From positions 4,588,001 to 4,652,000 of the forward strand of contig NZ_CP160402.1 of NCBI RefSeq assembly GCF_040730185.1: a DNA stretch of 64,000 nucleotides, read 5' to 3'. A program made the translations under genes and the position numbers. Each line of letters begins with the position of its first letter. Within the stretch, counting starts at the first letter, position 1. The notes under the pieces are model-generated. The model ran no database searches. It saw only the letters and a list, made by a program, of their open reading frames with translations, and had not been told where the DNA came from. The stretch comes from Streptomyces sp. Je 1-332 (GTDB taxonomy: Bacteria; Actinomycetota; Actinomycetes; Streptomycetales; Streptomycetaceae). Below, piece after piece: positions 8,687-17,724 of the stretch.

Positions 8687-8788
8687 TGTGCTTGTTGTCG
8701 GAACCCCATTGTTCGTCGCGCCCTCTAACGGGGCGTCCCTCACGCATGGATGCGTGCAGGGCTGCAGGGCGCGACGAATGGGGATGGA

Positions 8789-10018
8789 ATGCGCGACATC
8801 AGTCGCAGGGGAATACTCGGCCTCGGAGTCGGGACCGCGGCCGCTTTGGGACTCGCCGGCTGTGGCACGGGCGGCGACAGTCGTTCGGCCGGTTCCGCGG
8901 AGCGGGCGAAGGACGGCCAGGGCGGCGACAAGCACCCGGCGAAGCCGATCGGCGACGGTTCGACCTCGTACACGGGCAAGCAGCCGCACCAGCCGGGCAA
9001 GCCCGTTCCCCTGCAGCCGGGTGAGACGCCACCCCAGTTCGTGATCTTCTCCTGGGACGGTGCGGGCGAGGTCGGCAACGGCCTCTTCCCGCGTTTCCTG
9101 AAGCTGGCCGAGGAACACGAAGCGCACATGACGTTCTTCCTCTCCGGTCTTTATCTCCTGCCCGAGTCGAAGAAGCGGCTCTACAAGCCGCCGAACAACG
9201 CGGTCGGCGCCTCCGACATCGGCTATCTCACCGACGGTCACATCAAGGAGACGCTGAAGTACGTCCGGCAGGCCTGGCTCGACGGCCACGAGATCGGCAC
9301 GCACTTCAACGGGCACTTCTGCGCGGGCACGGGAAGCGTCGCCAACTGGACGTCCGCGCAATGGCAGAGCGAAATCGACCAGGCCACCTCCTTCGTCAAG
9401 GAATGGCGCACGAATACCGGCTGGAGCGACCTGCCGTCGCTGCCTTTCGACTACGACAAGGAACTCGTCGGCGGCCGTACGCCCTGCCTCCTCGGCCAGG
9501 AGAACCTGCTGCCGACGGCGAAGAAGCTCGGCTGGCGCTACGACGCCTCCTCGCCCGGCGGCCGTCAGCGCTGGCCCCAGAAGAAGATGGGCGTCTGGGA
9601 TCTGCCGCTGCAGGCGATGCCGTTCCCCGGGCACTCCTTCGAGGTGCTGTCCATGGACTACAACATCCTGGCCAACCAGTCGAACAACTCCACGAAGGCG
9701 CCGCCGGCCAACTACCCGGGCTGGCGCAAGCAGGCCACCGAGTCCTACATCGCCGGATTCAAGCGCGCCTACGAGACCAACCGCGCGCCGTTCTTCATCG
9801 GCAACCACTTCGAGGAGTGGAACGGCGGCATCTACATGGACGCCGTCGAGGAAGCCCTTAAGCACATCGCGGGCAAGAAGGACGTACGCCTGGTCTCCTT
9901 CCGCCAGTTCGTCGACTGGCTCGACGTCCAGGACCCCAAGGTCCTCGCGGAGCTGCAGGGCCTCGATGTCGGCCAGGAGCCCGCCGGTGGCTGGAAGGGA
10001 CTCGGGAAGGCCGTCTGA
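8789..10018 (+). CDS. Tat-exported lipoprotein with polysaccharide deacetylase-like fold
   Basis: The 409-residue protein starts with a twin-arginine signal (SRRGILGL) and a lipobox ending LAGC, so it should be anchored outside the membrane. A Ser/Gly/Lys-rich linker follows. The catalytic region resembles NodB/CE4 deacetylases: FSWDGAGE holds the first Asp, and HEIGTHFNGHFC holds the His-x3-His metal ligands. A likely role is trimming cell-wall or exopolysaccharide N-acetyl groups, but several CE4 motifs are divergent and catalysis is inferred. The start at 8789 gives the clean Tat signal; an upstream ATG at 8750 would bury it. Confidence 0.82.
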   Translation: MRDISRRGILGLGVGTAAALGLAGCGTGGDSRSAGSAERAKDGQGGDKHPAKPIGDGSTSYTGKQPHQPGKPVPLQPGETPPQFVIFSWDGAGEVGNGLFPRFLKLAEEHEAHMTFFLSGLYLLPESKKRLYKPPNNAVGASDIGYLTDGHIKETLKYVRQAWLDGHEIGTHFNGHFCAGTGSVANWTSAQWQSEIDQATSFVKEWRTNTGWSDLPSLPFDYDKELVGGRTPCLLGQENLLPTAKKLGWRYDASSPGGRQRWPQKKMGVWDLPLQAMPFPGHSFEVLSMDYNILANQSNNSTKAPPANYPGWRKQATESYIAGFKRAYETNRAPFFIGNHFEEWNGGIYMDAVEEALKHIAGKKDVRLVSFRQFVDWLDVQDPKVLAELQGLDVGQEPAGGWKGLGKAV

Positions 10019-10025
10019 AATGGGA

Positions 10026-10054
10026 CTTTCCGCAACCCCGGGGGGTGCGGAAGA
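10026..10054 (+). terminator. Hairpin downstream of the deacetylase-like gene
   Basis: TTCCGCA (10028-10034) pairs with TGCGGAA (10046-10052), with additional C4/G4 pairing inside. It lies 8 bases after the stop and 31 bases before the next gene. Read-through into the cytochrome c genes remains possible because no U-tract follows. Confidence 0.5.
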
Positions 10055-10084
10055 TCCCCGAAACAGACATGCGAAACTTTTCAC

Positions 10085-10714
10085 ATGAGTGCCGCCTGCC
10101 GCGCCCCCCACAGCACGAACCGCAGCCGTAGCCGCAGCCGCGCCGCCCTGCTGGGCGCTGGGGCCGCGGTCGCCGCGCTGACCCTTTCGGCGTGCGGTTC
10201 CGGCGGCGCTTCGGGCGGCTCGGGGAACACCAACTTCATCACCGGGACCGACGGCATCGCCACCGTCGACAAGGGCGACCGCAAGGACGGGCCCGACATC
10301 CACGGCGAGACCCTCGAAGGCAAGGACCTCAGCCTCGACGACTACAAGGGCAAGGTCGTCGTCCTGAACGTCTGGGGCTCCTGGTGCCCGCCCTGCCGGG
10401 CCGAGGCGCCGAACTTCGTGAAGGTCGCGAACGACACCAAGGACAAGGGTGTGCAGTTCGTCGGGATCAACACCCGCGACACGGACAAGGGTCCCGCGCT
10501 CGCCTTCGAGAAGGCCAAGAAGGTCCCCTACCCGAGCCTGCACGACCCGATGGGCAAGCTGATGCTGCGCTTCCCCAAGGGCACGCTGAACCCGAACTAC
10601 ATCCCGTCGACGATCGTCCTCGACCGGGACGGGAAGGTCGCGGCCCGCTCGCAGCAGCCACTGAACGAGACGAAGCTGCGCAAGATGATCGACCCGCTGA
10701 TCGCGGAGAAGTGA
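10085..10714 (+). CDS. ResA/TlpA-type thiol-disulfide oxidoreductase lipoprotein
   Basis: The 209-residue protein has a basic N-terminus, a hydrophobic helix and a lipobox ending SAC at Cys37. A thioredoxin/AhpC-TSA fold follows with the active site W-CPPC at 101-104. In System II cytochrome c assembly this extracytoplasmic protein reduces the CxxCH thiols of apocytochrome c. It is first in the series with ccdA, resB and ccsB, with gaps of 10 bases or less or overlaps, which supports that job. Its electrons would come from CcdA, encoded next. Confidence 0.93.
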   Translation: MSAACRAPHSTNRSRSRSRAALLGAGAAVAALTLSACGSGGASGGSGNTNFITGTDGIATVDKGDRKDGPDIHGETLEGKDLSLDDYKGKVVVLNVWGSWCPPCRAEAPNFVKVANDTKDKGVQFVGINTRDTDKGPALAFEKAKKVPYPSLHDPMGKLMLRFPKGTLNPNYIPSTIVLDRDGKVAARSQQPLNETKLRKMIDPLIAEK

Positions 10715-10724
10715 TTTCCCCGTG

Positions 10725-11489
10725 ATGTCCACTCTCGCCGCCGTCGGCGAACCGAACCAGACCGTCATGAACGGAGCGCTTCTCATCGCGCTCCCCGTCG
10801 CCCTGCTCGGCGGACTCGTCTCCTTCTTCTCGCCGTGCGTGCTGCCGCTCGTGCCGGGCTATCTGTCGTACGTCACCGGGGTCGGCGGCACGGATCTGGC
10901 GGAGGCCAAGCGGGGGCGGATGGCCGCGGGGGCCGGGCTCTTCGTGCTCGGCTTCACCGCCGTGTTCGTCTCCACCGGCGCCCTGTTCGGGTACGCCGGA
11001 CAGAATCTGCAGGACTACCAGAGCGTCATCACCAGGGTGCTCGGCGCGCTGATGATCGTCCTCGGCGTCTTCTTCATGGGGCTCATGCCCTGGCTCTCCC
11101 AGCGGGAGTTCCGCTTCCACAAGAAGCCCGCCGCCGGGCTCGCGGGCGCTCCCGTTCTCGGCGCGCTGTTCGCCGTCGGGTGGGCGCCCTGCGTCGGTCC
11201 GACGCTCACGTCCGTCAACACTCTGGCCCTGGACCAGGCGAGCGCGGGGCGCGGGGCCATACTGAGCGTCGCGTACTGCCTGGGGCTCGGTGTTCCGTTC
11301 ATCCTCGCGGCGATCGCCTTCCGCAAGGCGCTCGGCGCGTTCAGCTGGGTCAAGAAGCACTACGTCTGGGTGATGCGCATCGGCGGCATCATGATGATCG
11401 CGACCGGACTGCTGCTCGTCACCGGCGTCTGGGACAGCATCGTGCAGCAGATGCAGGTCTGGTCCAACGGCTACACGGTGGGGATCTGA
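10725..11489 (+). CDS. ccdA: CcdA-type cytochrome c biogenesis membrane protein
   Basis: The 254-residue protein has six predicted membrane helices. The two redox cysteines are in FFSPCVLPLVPGYLS and GWAPCVGPTL, the canonical CcdA/DsbD-beta pair that carries electrons from cytosolic thioredoxin across the membrane to ResA. The ATG at 10725 is preferred; the GTG directly before it (10722) is an alternative adding one residue. It lies 10 bases after the thioredoxin gene and 3 bases before resB. Confidence 0.94.
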   Translation: MSTLAAVGEPNQTVMNGALLIALPVALLGGLVSFFSPCVLPLVPGYLSYVTGVGGTDLAEAKRGRMAAGAGLFVLGFTAVFVSTGALFGYAGQNLQDYQSVITRVLGALMIVLGVFFMGLMPWLSQREFRFHKKPAAGLAGAPVLGALFAVGWAPCVGPTLTSVNTLALDQASAGRGAILSVAYCLGLGVPFILAAIAFRKALGAFSWVKKHYVWVMRIGGIMMIATGLLLVTGVWDSIVQQMQVWSNGYTVGI

Positions 11490-11492
11490 TCC

Positions 11493-13304
11493 ATGAGCAA
11501 GACCGAAGCCCCTGACACGAGCAAGGCCGAAGCCTCCGGCGCGGGCAGGTCCGAGAGCCCCGAAGAGCAGAATGACCTGGGCGCCGCGGGCTCCCAGCTC
11601 TCCACCGCCCCCGTCGAGCGGGCGATGCCCGGCTCCTTCGGCGGCAAGCGCGCTCCCGGCGCGGTCGGCTGGCTCGTCTGGTCCGGCCGTGAGGTCGTCG
11701 GCTGGGTCCGGTGGATGTGGCGGCAGCTGACCTCGATGCGGGTCGCGCTCCTCCTGCTGCTCCTCCTCTCGCTCGGCGCGATCCCCGGATCGCTGATCCC
11801 GCAGACCAGCATCGACGAGCTGAAGGTCCAGGACTTCAAGAAGGCTCACACCACGCTCGGGCCGCTCTACGAGAAGCTCCAGCTGTTCGACGTCTACAGC
11901 TCCGTGTGGTTCTCGGCGATCTACATCCTTCTCTTCATCTCGCTCATCGGCTGCATCGTGCCCCGCACCTGGCAGTTCGTCGGCCAGCTGCGCGGCCGGC
12001 CGCCGGGCGCGCCCAAGCGGCTCGACCGGCTGCCCGCGTACACCACGTGGCGCACCGAGGCCGAGCCAGACGAGGTCCACGAGGCCGCGCTCGGGCTGTT
12101 CAAGGGGCGGCGCTTTCGCGCGGACCTCACGGCGGGCAAGGGTGGCGCGGGCGCGTCCGTCGCCGCGGAGAAGGGCTACCTGCGTGAGGCGGGCAACCTC
12201 TTCTTCCACATCTCCCTGATCGTGCTCCTGGTGGCGTTCGCCGCCGGGGCCCTGTTCAAGTCCGAGGGCGGCAAGCTCGTCGTACAGGGAGACGGGTTCT
12301 CCAACACCCTCACTCAGTACGACAACTTCAAGTCCGGCAGCCTCTTCGACACCGCCGATCTGGCGCCGTTCAGCTTCAAGCTGGACAGCTTCGAGTCCTC
12401 CTTCGAGCGGAAGGGGCCCGAGAAGGGGACCGCCCGCACCTACCGGGCGAACGTCTCCTACAGCGAGGGCACCGACGGCAAGGAGAAGAAGCAGGCGATC
12501 GAGGTCAACAAGCCGCTCGAGGTCGACGGCTCGAAGGTCTACCTCATCGGCCAGGGCTACGCGCCGACCGTCACCGTCCGCGACGGCAAGGGCAAGGTCG
12601 TCTACAAGGCGTCCGTGCCGCTGCTTCCGATCGACTCCAACGGCACGGCCACCGGCGCCGTCAAGGTCCTGGACGGCTACCGCGACAAGAACGGCAAGGA
12701 GGAGCAGCTCGGCTTCAACGCCTTCTTCGTGCCGACGTTCGCCGGCGAGGGCCAGGGCCAGATGTTCTCCCAGTTCCCCGCACTGGACTACCCCGTGCTC
12801 GCGCTGTCCGCGTACCACGGAAGCCTCGGTGTGGACTCCGGTCTGCCGCAGAACGTCTATCAGCTGGACACCAGCAAGATGGACAAGTTCAAGGACTCCA
12901 AGGGCGAACTCCTCAAGCAGCGGATGCGGCCGGGGGAGACGATGAAGCTGCCGAACGGTGCCGGCTCGATCACCTTCGAGAAGGACATCAAGCGCTGGGC
13001 GACCTTCCAGATCTCCCAGCAGCCCGGCAGCATGTGGGCGCTCGTCGGGGCGATCTCCGCCATCGTCGGACTCGCCGGGTCGCTGTTCATCCAGCGCCGC
13101 CGCGTGTGGGTGCGGGCCGTGCGGGGCGCCGACGGCTTCACCGTCGTCGAGATGGCCGGGCTCGGCCGCAGCGAGTCCGCCAAGCTGCCCGAGGAGCTGG
13201 GCGACCTCGCCGCGCACCTGCACGAGAAGGCGCCGAGCGCGCCTGACCAAGACCATGCCGACTCCACCCCCGATGTTGTTCCTGCCGAAGGGGCTGAGAA
13301 GTGA
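11493..13304 (+). CDS. resB: Cytochrome c biogenesis protein ResB
   Basis: ResB (Ccs1), with CcsA/CcsB, forms the System II heme export and apocytochrome ligation complex. The 603-residue protein has an acidic cytosolic N-terminus, three helices in the first half (about 80-102, 137-155 and 235-252), a large external domain and a final helix near 515-535. The N-terminal block with LLLLLLLSLGAIPGSLIPQ and FDVYSSVWFSAIYILLF is typical. Its stop overlaps the GTG of the next gene, so ResB and CcsB are translationally coupled, as expected for subunits of one complex. Confidence 0.95.
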   Translation: MSKTEAPDTSKAEASGAGRSESPEEQNDLGAAGSQLSTAPVERAMPGSFGGKRAPGAVGWLVWSGREVVGWVRWMWRQLTSMRVALLLLLLLSLGAIPGSLIPQTSIDELKVQDFKKAHTTLGPLYEKLQLFDVYSSVWFSAIYILLFISLIGCIVPRTWQFVGQLRGRPPGAPKRLDRLPAYTTWRTEAEPDEVHEAALGLFKGRRFRADLTAGKGGAGASVAAEKGYLREAGNLFFHISLIVLLVAFAAGALFKSEGGKLVVQGDGFSNTLTQYDNFKSGSLFDTADLAPFSFKLDSFESSFERKGPEKGTARTYRANVSYSEGTDGKEKKQAIEVNKPLEVDGSKVYLIGQGYAPTVTVRDGKGKVVYKASVPLLPIDSNGTATGAVKVLDGYRDKNGKEEQLGFNAFFVPTFAGEGQGQMFSQFPALDYPVLALSAYHGSLGVDSGLPQNVYQLDTSKMDKFKDSKGELLKQRMRPGETMKLPNGAGSITFEKDIKRWATFQISQQPGSMWALVGAISAIVGLAGSLFIQRRRVWVRAVRGADGFTVVEMAGLGRSESAKLPEELGDLAAHLHEKAPSAPDQDHADSTPDVVPAEGAEK

Positions 13305-14410
13305 ATCTCGCCGCCACCCTGGCCGCCGAACCGAACGAGAACCTCGCGAGCATCAGCAATGTGCTGATCTACTCCGCGATGGCCGTCTATCTCCTTGCCT
13401 TCTTCGCGCACATGGCGGAGTGGATCCTCGGCAGCCGCAGCAAGGTCGGCCGCACGGCCGCCGCGCTGACTCCCCAGGCCGAGGCCGCCGCCAAGGCGCC
13501 CGGCGTCACCGTCAAGGCGGCCAAGGGCGGCACCGCCGTCCTCGACCGGCCGAAGTCGGCCCCCAAGGTCGTGACCCGCTCCGTCACCGGAACCCGCGAT
13601 GTGCCGGACGGTCCCGGCGCGGCGGCAGGTGACGAGAAGGGGGACCTCTACGGCCGTATCGCCGTGTCCCTCACCGTGCTCGCGTTCCTTGTCGAGTTCG
13701 GTGGTGTGCTGACCCGCGCGCTCTCGGTGCAGCGGGCGCCGTGGGGCAATATGTACGAGTTCAACATCACCTTCTCCACCATGGCCGTGGGTGTGTACCT
13801 CGTGCTCCTGGCGCTGAAGAAGAACGTCAGGTGGCTGGGCCTTCCGCTGATCACCACGGTCCTCCTCGATCTCGGTCTCGCCGTCACTGTCTTGTACACC
13901 GCCAGCGACCAGTTGGTTCCCGCCCTTCACTCGTACTGGTTGTGGATCCACGTCTCGACGGCGATCTTCTGCGGTGCGACGTTCTATCTGGCCGGCGTCG
14001 CGACGATCCTCTACCTCTTCCGCGACTCCTACGAGAACAAGCTGGCCGCGGGCGGGCAGCCGGGCCGCTTCGCGACCTCCGTCCTGGAGCGGCTGCCTGC
14101 CGCGTCCACGCTCGACAAGTTCTCGTACCGCGTGAACGCCGCGGTCTTCCCGCTGTGGACGTTCACGATCATCGCGGGCGCGATCTGGGCGGGCGACGCG
14201 TGGGGCCGCTACTGGGGCTGGGACCCCAAGGAGGTCTGGTCCTTCATCACCTGGGTCGCCTACGCCTGCTACCTCCACGCCCGCGCGACAGCGGGCTGGA
14301 AGGGCCGCAAGGCCGCCTACCTGGCCCTGATCGCCTTCGGTTGCTGGCTGTTCAACTACTACGGCGTGAACATCTTCGTCACCGGCAAGCACTCGTACGC
14401 CGGGGTCTGA
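13301..14410 (+). CDS. ccsB: Cytochrome c biogenesis protein CcsB/CcsA (heme handling)
   Basis: The 369-residue polytopic protein has the tryptophan-rich heme-binding signature WGRYWGWDPKEVWSFITW and flanking conserved His residues. It belongs to the CcsA/heme-handling family that delivers heme to apocytochrome c outside the membrane. A GTG start overlaps the resB stop (GTGA). About 80 Ala/Lys-rich residues after the first helix form a cytosolic linker common in actinobacteria. A strong terminator follows, ending the unit. Confidence 0.95.
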   Translation: MNLAATLAAEPNENLASISNVLIYSAMAVYLLAFFAHMAEWILGSRSKVGRTAAALTPQAEAAAKAPGVTVKAAKGGTAVLDRPKSAPKVVTRSVTGTRDVPDGPGAAAGDEKGDLYGRIAVSLTVLAFLVEFGGVLTRALSVQRAPWGNMYEFNITFSTMAVGVYLVLLALKKNVRWLGLPLITTVLLDLGLAVTVLYTASDQLVPALHSYWLWIHVSTAIFCGATFYLAGVATILYLFRDSYENKLAAGGQPGRFATSVLERLPAASTLDKFSYRVNAAVFPLWTFTIIAGAIWAGDAWGRYWGWDPKEVWSFITWVAYACYLHARATAGWKGRKAAYLALIAFGCWLFNYYGVNIFVTGKHSYAGV

Positions 14411-14434
14411 ACCCCCGTACCGCCGTTGGCTCTT

Positions 14435-14476
14435 GAAGGCCGGTTCCCGTGACCCAGGTCACGGGAACCGGCCTTC
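14435..14476 (+). terminator. Terminator after ccsB
   Basis: A perfect 20-bp inverted repeat (14435-14454 with 14457-14476) has an almost absent loop, so the innermost pairs will open. It separates the cytochrome c assembly genes from the sigma factor gene 24 bases further on. Confidence 0.85.
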
Positions 14477-14499
14477 GCCGTTCGGACAGGTAAGAGGGC

Positions 14500-15135
14500 G
14501 TGGAGACGAATCTGGGGGAACTTCAGGATCACCGGAGAGTGCTGCGCGTCCGCATCAGGGACGGGGACGCCGACGCCTTCGGTGAACTCTTCGACGCGTA
14601 CGCACGCTCCGTCTACAACCACGTCTACCGCCTGACCGGTGACTGGTCGGCGGCGGAGGACATGGTGTCGCTCACCTTCCTGGAGGCGTGGCGGCTCCGG
14701 GGCAGGGTCGAGGAGGAGGGCGGGTCGCTCCGGCCGTGGCTGCTCGGCGTCGCCACGAACGTGACCCGCAACGCGCGGCGGGCCGCCCGGCGCCACGCGG
14801 CCGCTGTCGCACGGCTGCCGCGCGAGCAGGCCGTGGCGGACTTCGCCGACGAGGTCGCCGAGCGCGTGGACGACAAGGAACAGCTCGCCGTCGTGACGGC
14901 GGCATTGGCGACGTTGCGCCGTGCCGAGCGTGAGGTCCTCGCGCTGTGCGTGTGGTCGGGGCTCAGTTACGCGGCGGCTGCCGAGGCGCTCGGGGTGCCG
15001 GTCGGGACCGTACGCTCACGGCTGTCGCGAGCCCGCACAAAACTCGCGAAACATATGGAACCGCCTTCCGGGCGCGGACAGATGAGAGATGACCGCAACA
15101 CCGCGGTCAGGCCCGTAAGGGAGGGAAACCGATGA
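14500..15135 (+). CDS. ECF-type RNA polymerase sigma factor
   Basis: The 211-residue protein has sigma region 2 (DAFGELFDAYARSVYNHVYRL, then WSAAEDMVSLTFLEAWR) and region 4 (REVLALCVWSGLSYAAAAEAL, then VGTVRSRLSRARTKL), without regions 1 and 3. It is therefore an extracytoplasmic-function sigma factor. It overlaps the next gene by ATGA, the usual sigma/anti-sigma arrangement. The signal and target promoters are unknown. The GTG start gives a normal N-terminus; a purine-rich AAGAGGG precedes it closely. Confidence 0.93.
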   Translation: METNLGELQDHRRVLRVRIRDGDADAFGELFDAYARSVYNHVYRLTGDWSAAEDMVSLTFLEAWRLRGRVEEEGGSLRPWLLGVATNVTRNARRAARRHAAAVARLPREQAVADFADEVAERVDDKEQLAVVTAALATLRRAEREVLALCVWSGLSYAAAAEALGVPVGTVRSRLSRARTKLAKHMEPPSGRGQMRDDRNTAVRPVREGNR

Positions 15136-16085
15136 GTGAATTTCCCGAGCGCGACCTTCCGGAGAGCGAGTTCCCGGAGCGCGACCTTCCGCCGGGCCGT
15201 CATCACCTGCTCAGGGAGCACCTGTTGACCGAGATCCGGCAGAACGAGAAGAAGCCCGAAACGACCCCGACGACCCAGAAGCGCTGGCTCCGACCCGCGC
15301 TGATCGCGGGGGCGGTGGCCGCGTCCATCGCGGCGGGCGTGCTGGTCGCCTCGCCGTTCGGCGGCCGGTCCGCGCAGGCGGCGCCCTCCGCGGAGACCGT
15401 GCGGATGCTGGAGGAGATCGCCGCGGCGGCCGAGCGGCAGCCTGCCCCGAAGGGCCTGCGTGACGACCAGTTCGTGTACGTCAAGAGCAAGGTCGGCTAC
15501 ATGTCGTCGAACGTCGGCAAGCCCGGCAAGCTCGACCCCGTGCACCTGCGGGAAATGTGGCTCTCCGTGGACGGTCTGCACACCGAGATGCTGCACGAGC
15601 CCGCGAACGACCAGGACATGGAGCGCCTAGAGCCGGAGCTGCCGCTTCCGAAGTCGGACAGCAATTACCGCAACCTGCAGAAGCTGCCGACCGACCCGGT
15701 CAACATGCTGGACTGGCTGCACAAGGAGAGCGAGGGCGGGAAGAGCCCGGACCAGAACGCCTTCGTGCTCGTGGGGGACCTCTCGTACGAGTCCCTCATG
15801 CCGCCGAAGCAGGCCGCTGCCCTCTACCTGGCCGCGGCGAAGATCCCCGGAGTCGAACTGATCGAGGACGCGGTCGACGCCGAGGGGCGGCACGGGGTGG
15901 CGATCGCCCGTGAGAACGACGGGGAGCGCCAGGAACTGATCTTCGACAAGGAGACCAAGCAGTTCCTCGGTGAGCGGCAGGTCGCGGTCGAGGACCTGCC
16001 GACCGGCTTCGAGAAGGGCGACGTCACCGGCCGCAGCGCCATCCTCGAGCGCACCGTCGTCGACAAGGCCGGTCAGCGCCCGTAG
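15132..16085 (+). CDS. CU044_5270-family membrane-anchored protein, likely partner of the sigma factor
   Basis: The 317-residue protein has a charged cytosolic N-terminus, one membrane helix (about 55-72) and an extracytoplasmic domain. It matches the CU044_5270 family, which is repeatedly encoded after ECF sigma genes in actinobacteria. Coupling by ATGA to the sigma gene suggests that it restrains or senses for that factor. I see no zinc-binding anti-sigma HxxxCxxC motif, so the mechanism is open. The first 20 residues are a duplicated decapeptide (SEFPERDLPE/P) from a 30-bp DNA repeat. Confidence 0.82.
   Translation: MSEFPERDLPESEFPERDLPPGRHHLLREHLLTEIRQNEKKPETTPTTQKRWLRPALIAGAVAASIAAGVLVASPFGGRSAQAAPSAETVRMLEEIAAAAERQPAPKGLRDDQFVYVKSKVGYMSSNVGKPGKLDPVHLREMWLSVDGLHTEMLHEPANDQDMERLEPELPLPKSDSNYRNLQKLPTDPVNMLDWLHKESEGGKSPDQNAFVLVGDLSYESLMPPKQAAALYLAAAKIPGVELIEDAVDAEGRHGVAIARENDGERQELIFDKETKQFLGERQVAVEDLPTGFEKGDVTGRSAILERTVVDKAGQRP
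15135..15194 (+). repeat. 30-bp in-frame duplication at an N-terminus
   Basis: Units 15135-15164 and 15165-15194 encode SEFPERDLPE and SEFPERDLPP with only a few base differences. It is a recent tandem duplication inside the anti-sigma-like gene. Confidence 0.8.
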
Positions 16086-16134
16086 GGAGTCGCCGGGGGT
16101 GCGGAGCGGTCCGTGCCGGGTGAGGCTTGGCCTC

Positions 16135-16662
16135 ATGAGCGTGACGATCGGGCAGGGCGAAAGCAGGACCCAGACCTCAGGTGGTGCTGGTGGGCCGGTC
16201 CAGCATCTCCACTACGAGTTCCACCTTCCCCACCCTGTGGAAAAGGTCTGGGCGGCGGTGGCCACTCCGGAGGGCCTGCCGGGGTGGCTGGCCGCCGCTG
16301 ATGTGTTCGAGCCGCGGCTCGGTGGTGCGGTTTCGCTGCGCTGGCTCAACGGGGGAGAGGCGGCCACCCACTCCGGGCACGTCACCGCGTGGGAGCCGGA
16401 GCGGGTCGCCGAGTACACGATCGACCTGCACGGGCGCTGCCGTTTCCACCTGGAGGCGGCCGACGGGGACGCCGGCACCGGTACGGCCCTGCGCTTCACC
16501 AACGAGTTCGACGGCGACGACGAGCTGCGCCGGGACTGCCTCGCCGGCTGGCACAACCACTTCGAGTTCCTCGCCGACGCGCTCGACGGGCGGCCGAAGG
16601 ACTGGTCGACGTGGAGCCTGGCCCGCTGGCGCGAGCTACGCGAGGAGTACCAGGAGGCGTGA
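16135..16662 (+). CDS. SRPBCC/START-like (AHSA1-type) protein
   Basis: The 175-residue protein follows the SRPBCC pattern: a first strand with HYEFHLPHPVEKVWAAVATPEGLPGWL, a middle GGAVSLRWL, and a C-terminal helix DCLAGWHNHFEFLADALDG that closes the hydrophobic pocket. Members bind or transform small hydrophobic ligands or assist chaperones; no ligand can be named. It stands alone, with a 49-base gap after the anti-sigma-like gene. Confidence 0.85.
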   Translation: MSVTIGQGESRTQTSGGAGGPVQHLHYEFHLPHPVEKVWAAVATPEGLPGWLAAADVFEPRLGGAVSLRWLNGGEAATHSGHVTAWEPERVAEYTIDLHGRCRFHLEAADGDAGTGTALRFTNEFDGDDELRRDCLAGWHNHFEFLADALDGRPKDWSTWSLARWRELREEYQEA

Positions 16663-16806
16663 TCCACCCACGGCGGGAGCGGGGACCGCACCGGCTGCTG
16701 TGCGCGCTGTGCGGCAGGGGCCCATCGCCCCCGCCGATGCCCCCATCGGCAGGACGCCCCACTGGCTCGTGGACCGGGGAGTACGGCCGCTCGTAGCTTC
16801 ATGGGC

Positions 16807-17724
16807 ATGACCTCAGAGAACAAGGGCACGGCCCAGCTCACCGCCGCGATGGTGCTTTCCGGCACTCTCGGGATCTTCGTCGTCGAGTCGGGTGCGTCCG
16901 CCTTCAACGTCGTGTTCTTCCGCGTGCTCTTCGGCGCCATCGCCCTCGGGGGCTACGCCTTCGCCCGCGGCTACTTCCGCGGCCACGGCCTCACCCCGAA
17001 GAAGCTCGGACTCGCTGCGCTCGGCGGCGCGTTCATCGTCTTCAACTGGGTGTTCCTCTTCAAGGCGTACGAGGCGACCTCCATATCCCTGGCCACCGTC
17101 GTCTACCACACGCAGCCCTTCCTGCTCGTGCTGCTCAGCGCGGTCATCTTCCGCGAGCGGCTGACCAGGCATCAACTCCTGTGGCTCGCGACCGCCTTCG
17201 CGGGGCTCGTCCTCGTGTCCGGCGTGCGGCCCGGCGACCTCGGCTCGCTCACGGGTGTCGGATTCGCGCTCATCGCCGCCCTGCTCTACGGCCTCTCCAC
17301 CCTCGTCACCAAGCGCGTCACCGGGGTCCGGCCGCACCTGATCGCTCTCGTCCAAGTACTCGTCGGCATACCGCTGTTGCTGCCCTTCGCCGACCTCGGC
17401 GCGATGAGCGGCACGGGCGCGGGCTGGGGCTGGCTCGTCGGGCTCGGTGTCATCCACACCGGGCTGATGTACGTCCTGATGTACGCGGCGTACGCCAAGC
17501 TGCCCACCGCCAAGATCGCCGTGCTCGCCTTCACCTACCCGGCGGTCGCGATGGTCGCCGACTGGGCCGTCTACGGGCACCACATCGGGCTCGTCCAGGC
17601 ACTCGGCGTACCACTGATCGTCCTCGCGAGCCTGAAGGTCAACCGCGCCAAGTCGGCCCGAGCGCGAGTTAGTTCGCGTACTCCGCTGCCTGCTCCCGCA
17701 CCAGCCGTACCGACTGGTCGATGA
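16807..17724 (+). CDS. EamA/DMT-family transporter
   Basis: The protein of about 305 residues has ten predicted membrane helices in two EamA repeats (for example AMVLSGTLGIFVVES and GVGFALIAALLYGLSTLVTK), the layout of drug/metabolite exporters. Substrate is unknown. TAGCTT ends 7 bases before the second ATG (16807) and only 1 base before the first (16801). No Shine-Dalgarno is visible, so I place the start at 16807 as a leaderless mRNA. Its 3' end overlaps the convergent LysR gene by 56 bp, and that regulator may control it. Confidence 0.9.
   Translation: MTSENKGTAQLTAAMVLSGTLGIFVVESGASAFNVVFFRVLFGAIALGGYAFARGYFRGHGLTPKKLGLAALGGAFIVFNWVFLFKAYEATSISLATVVYHTQPFLLVLLSAVIFRERLTRHQLLWLATAFAGLVLVSGVRPGDLGSLTGVGFALIAALLYGLSTLVTKRVTGVRPHLIALVQVLVGIPLLLPFADLGAMSGTGAGWGWLVGLGVIHTGLMYVLMYAAYAKLPTAKIAVLAFTYPAVAMVADWAVYGHHIGLVQALGVPLIVLASLKVNRAKSARARVSSRTPLPAPAPAVPTGR

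Noticed and set aside
10467..13256. 929-codon minus-strand frame opposite ccdA and resB
   Set aside because: It is antisense to membrane proteins with complete motifs and is explained by third-position GC bias.
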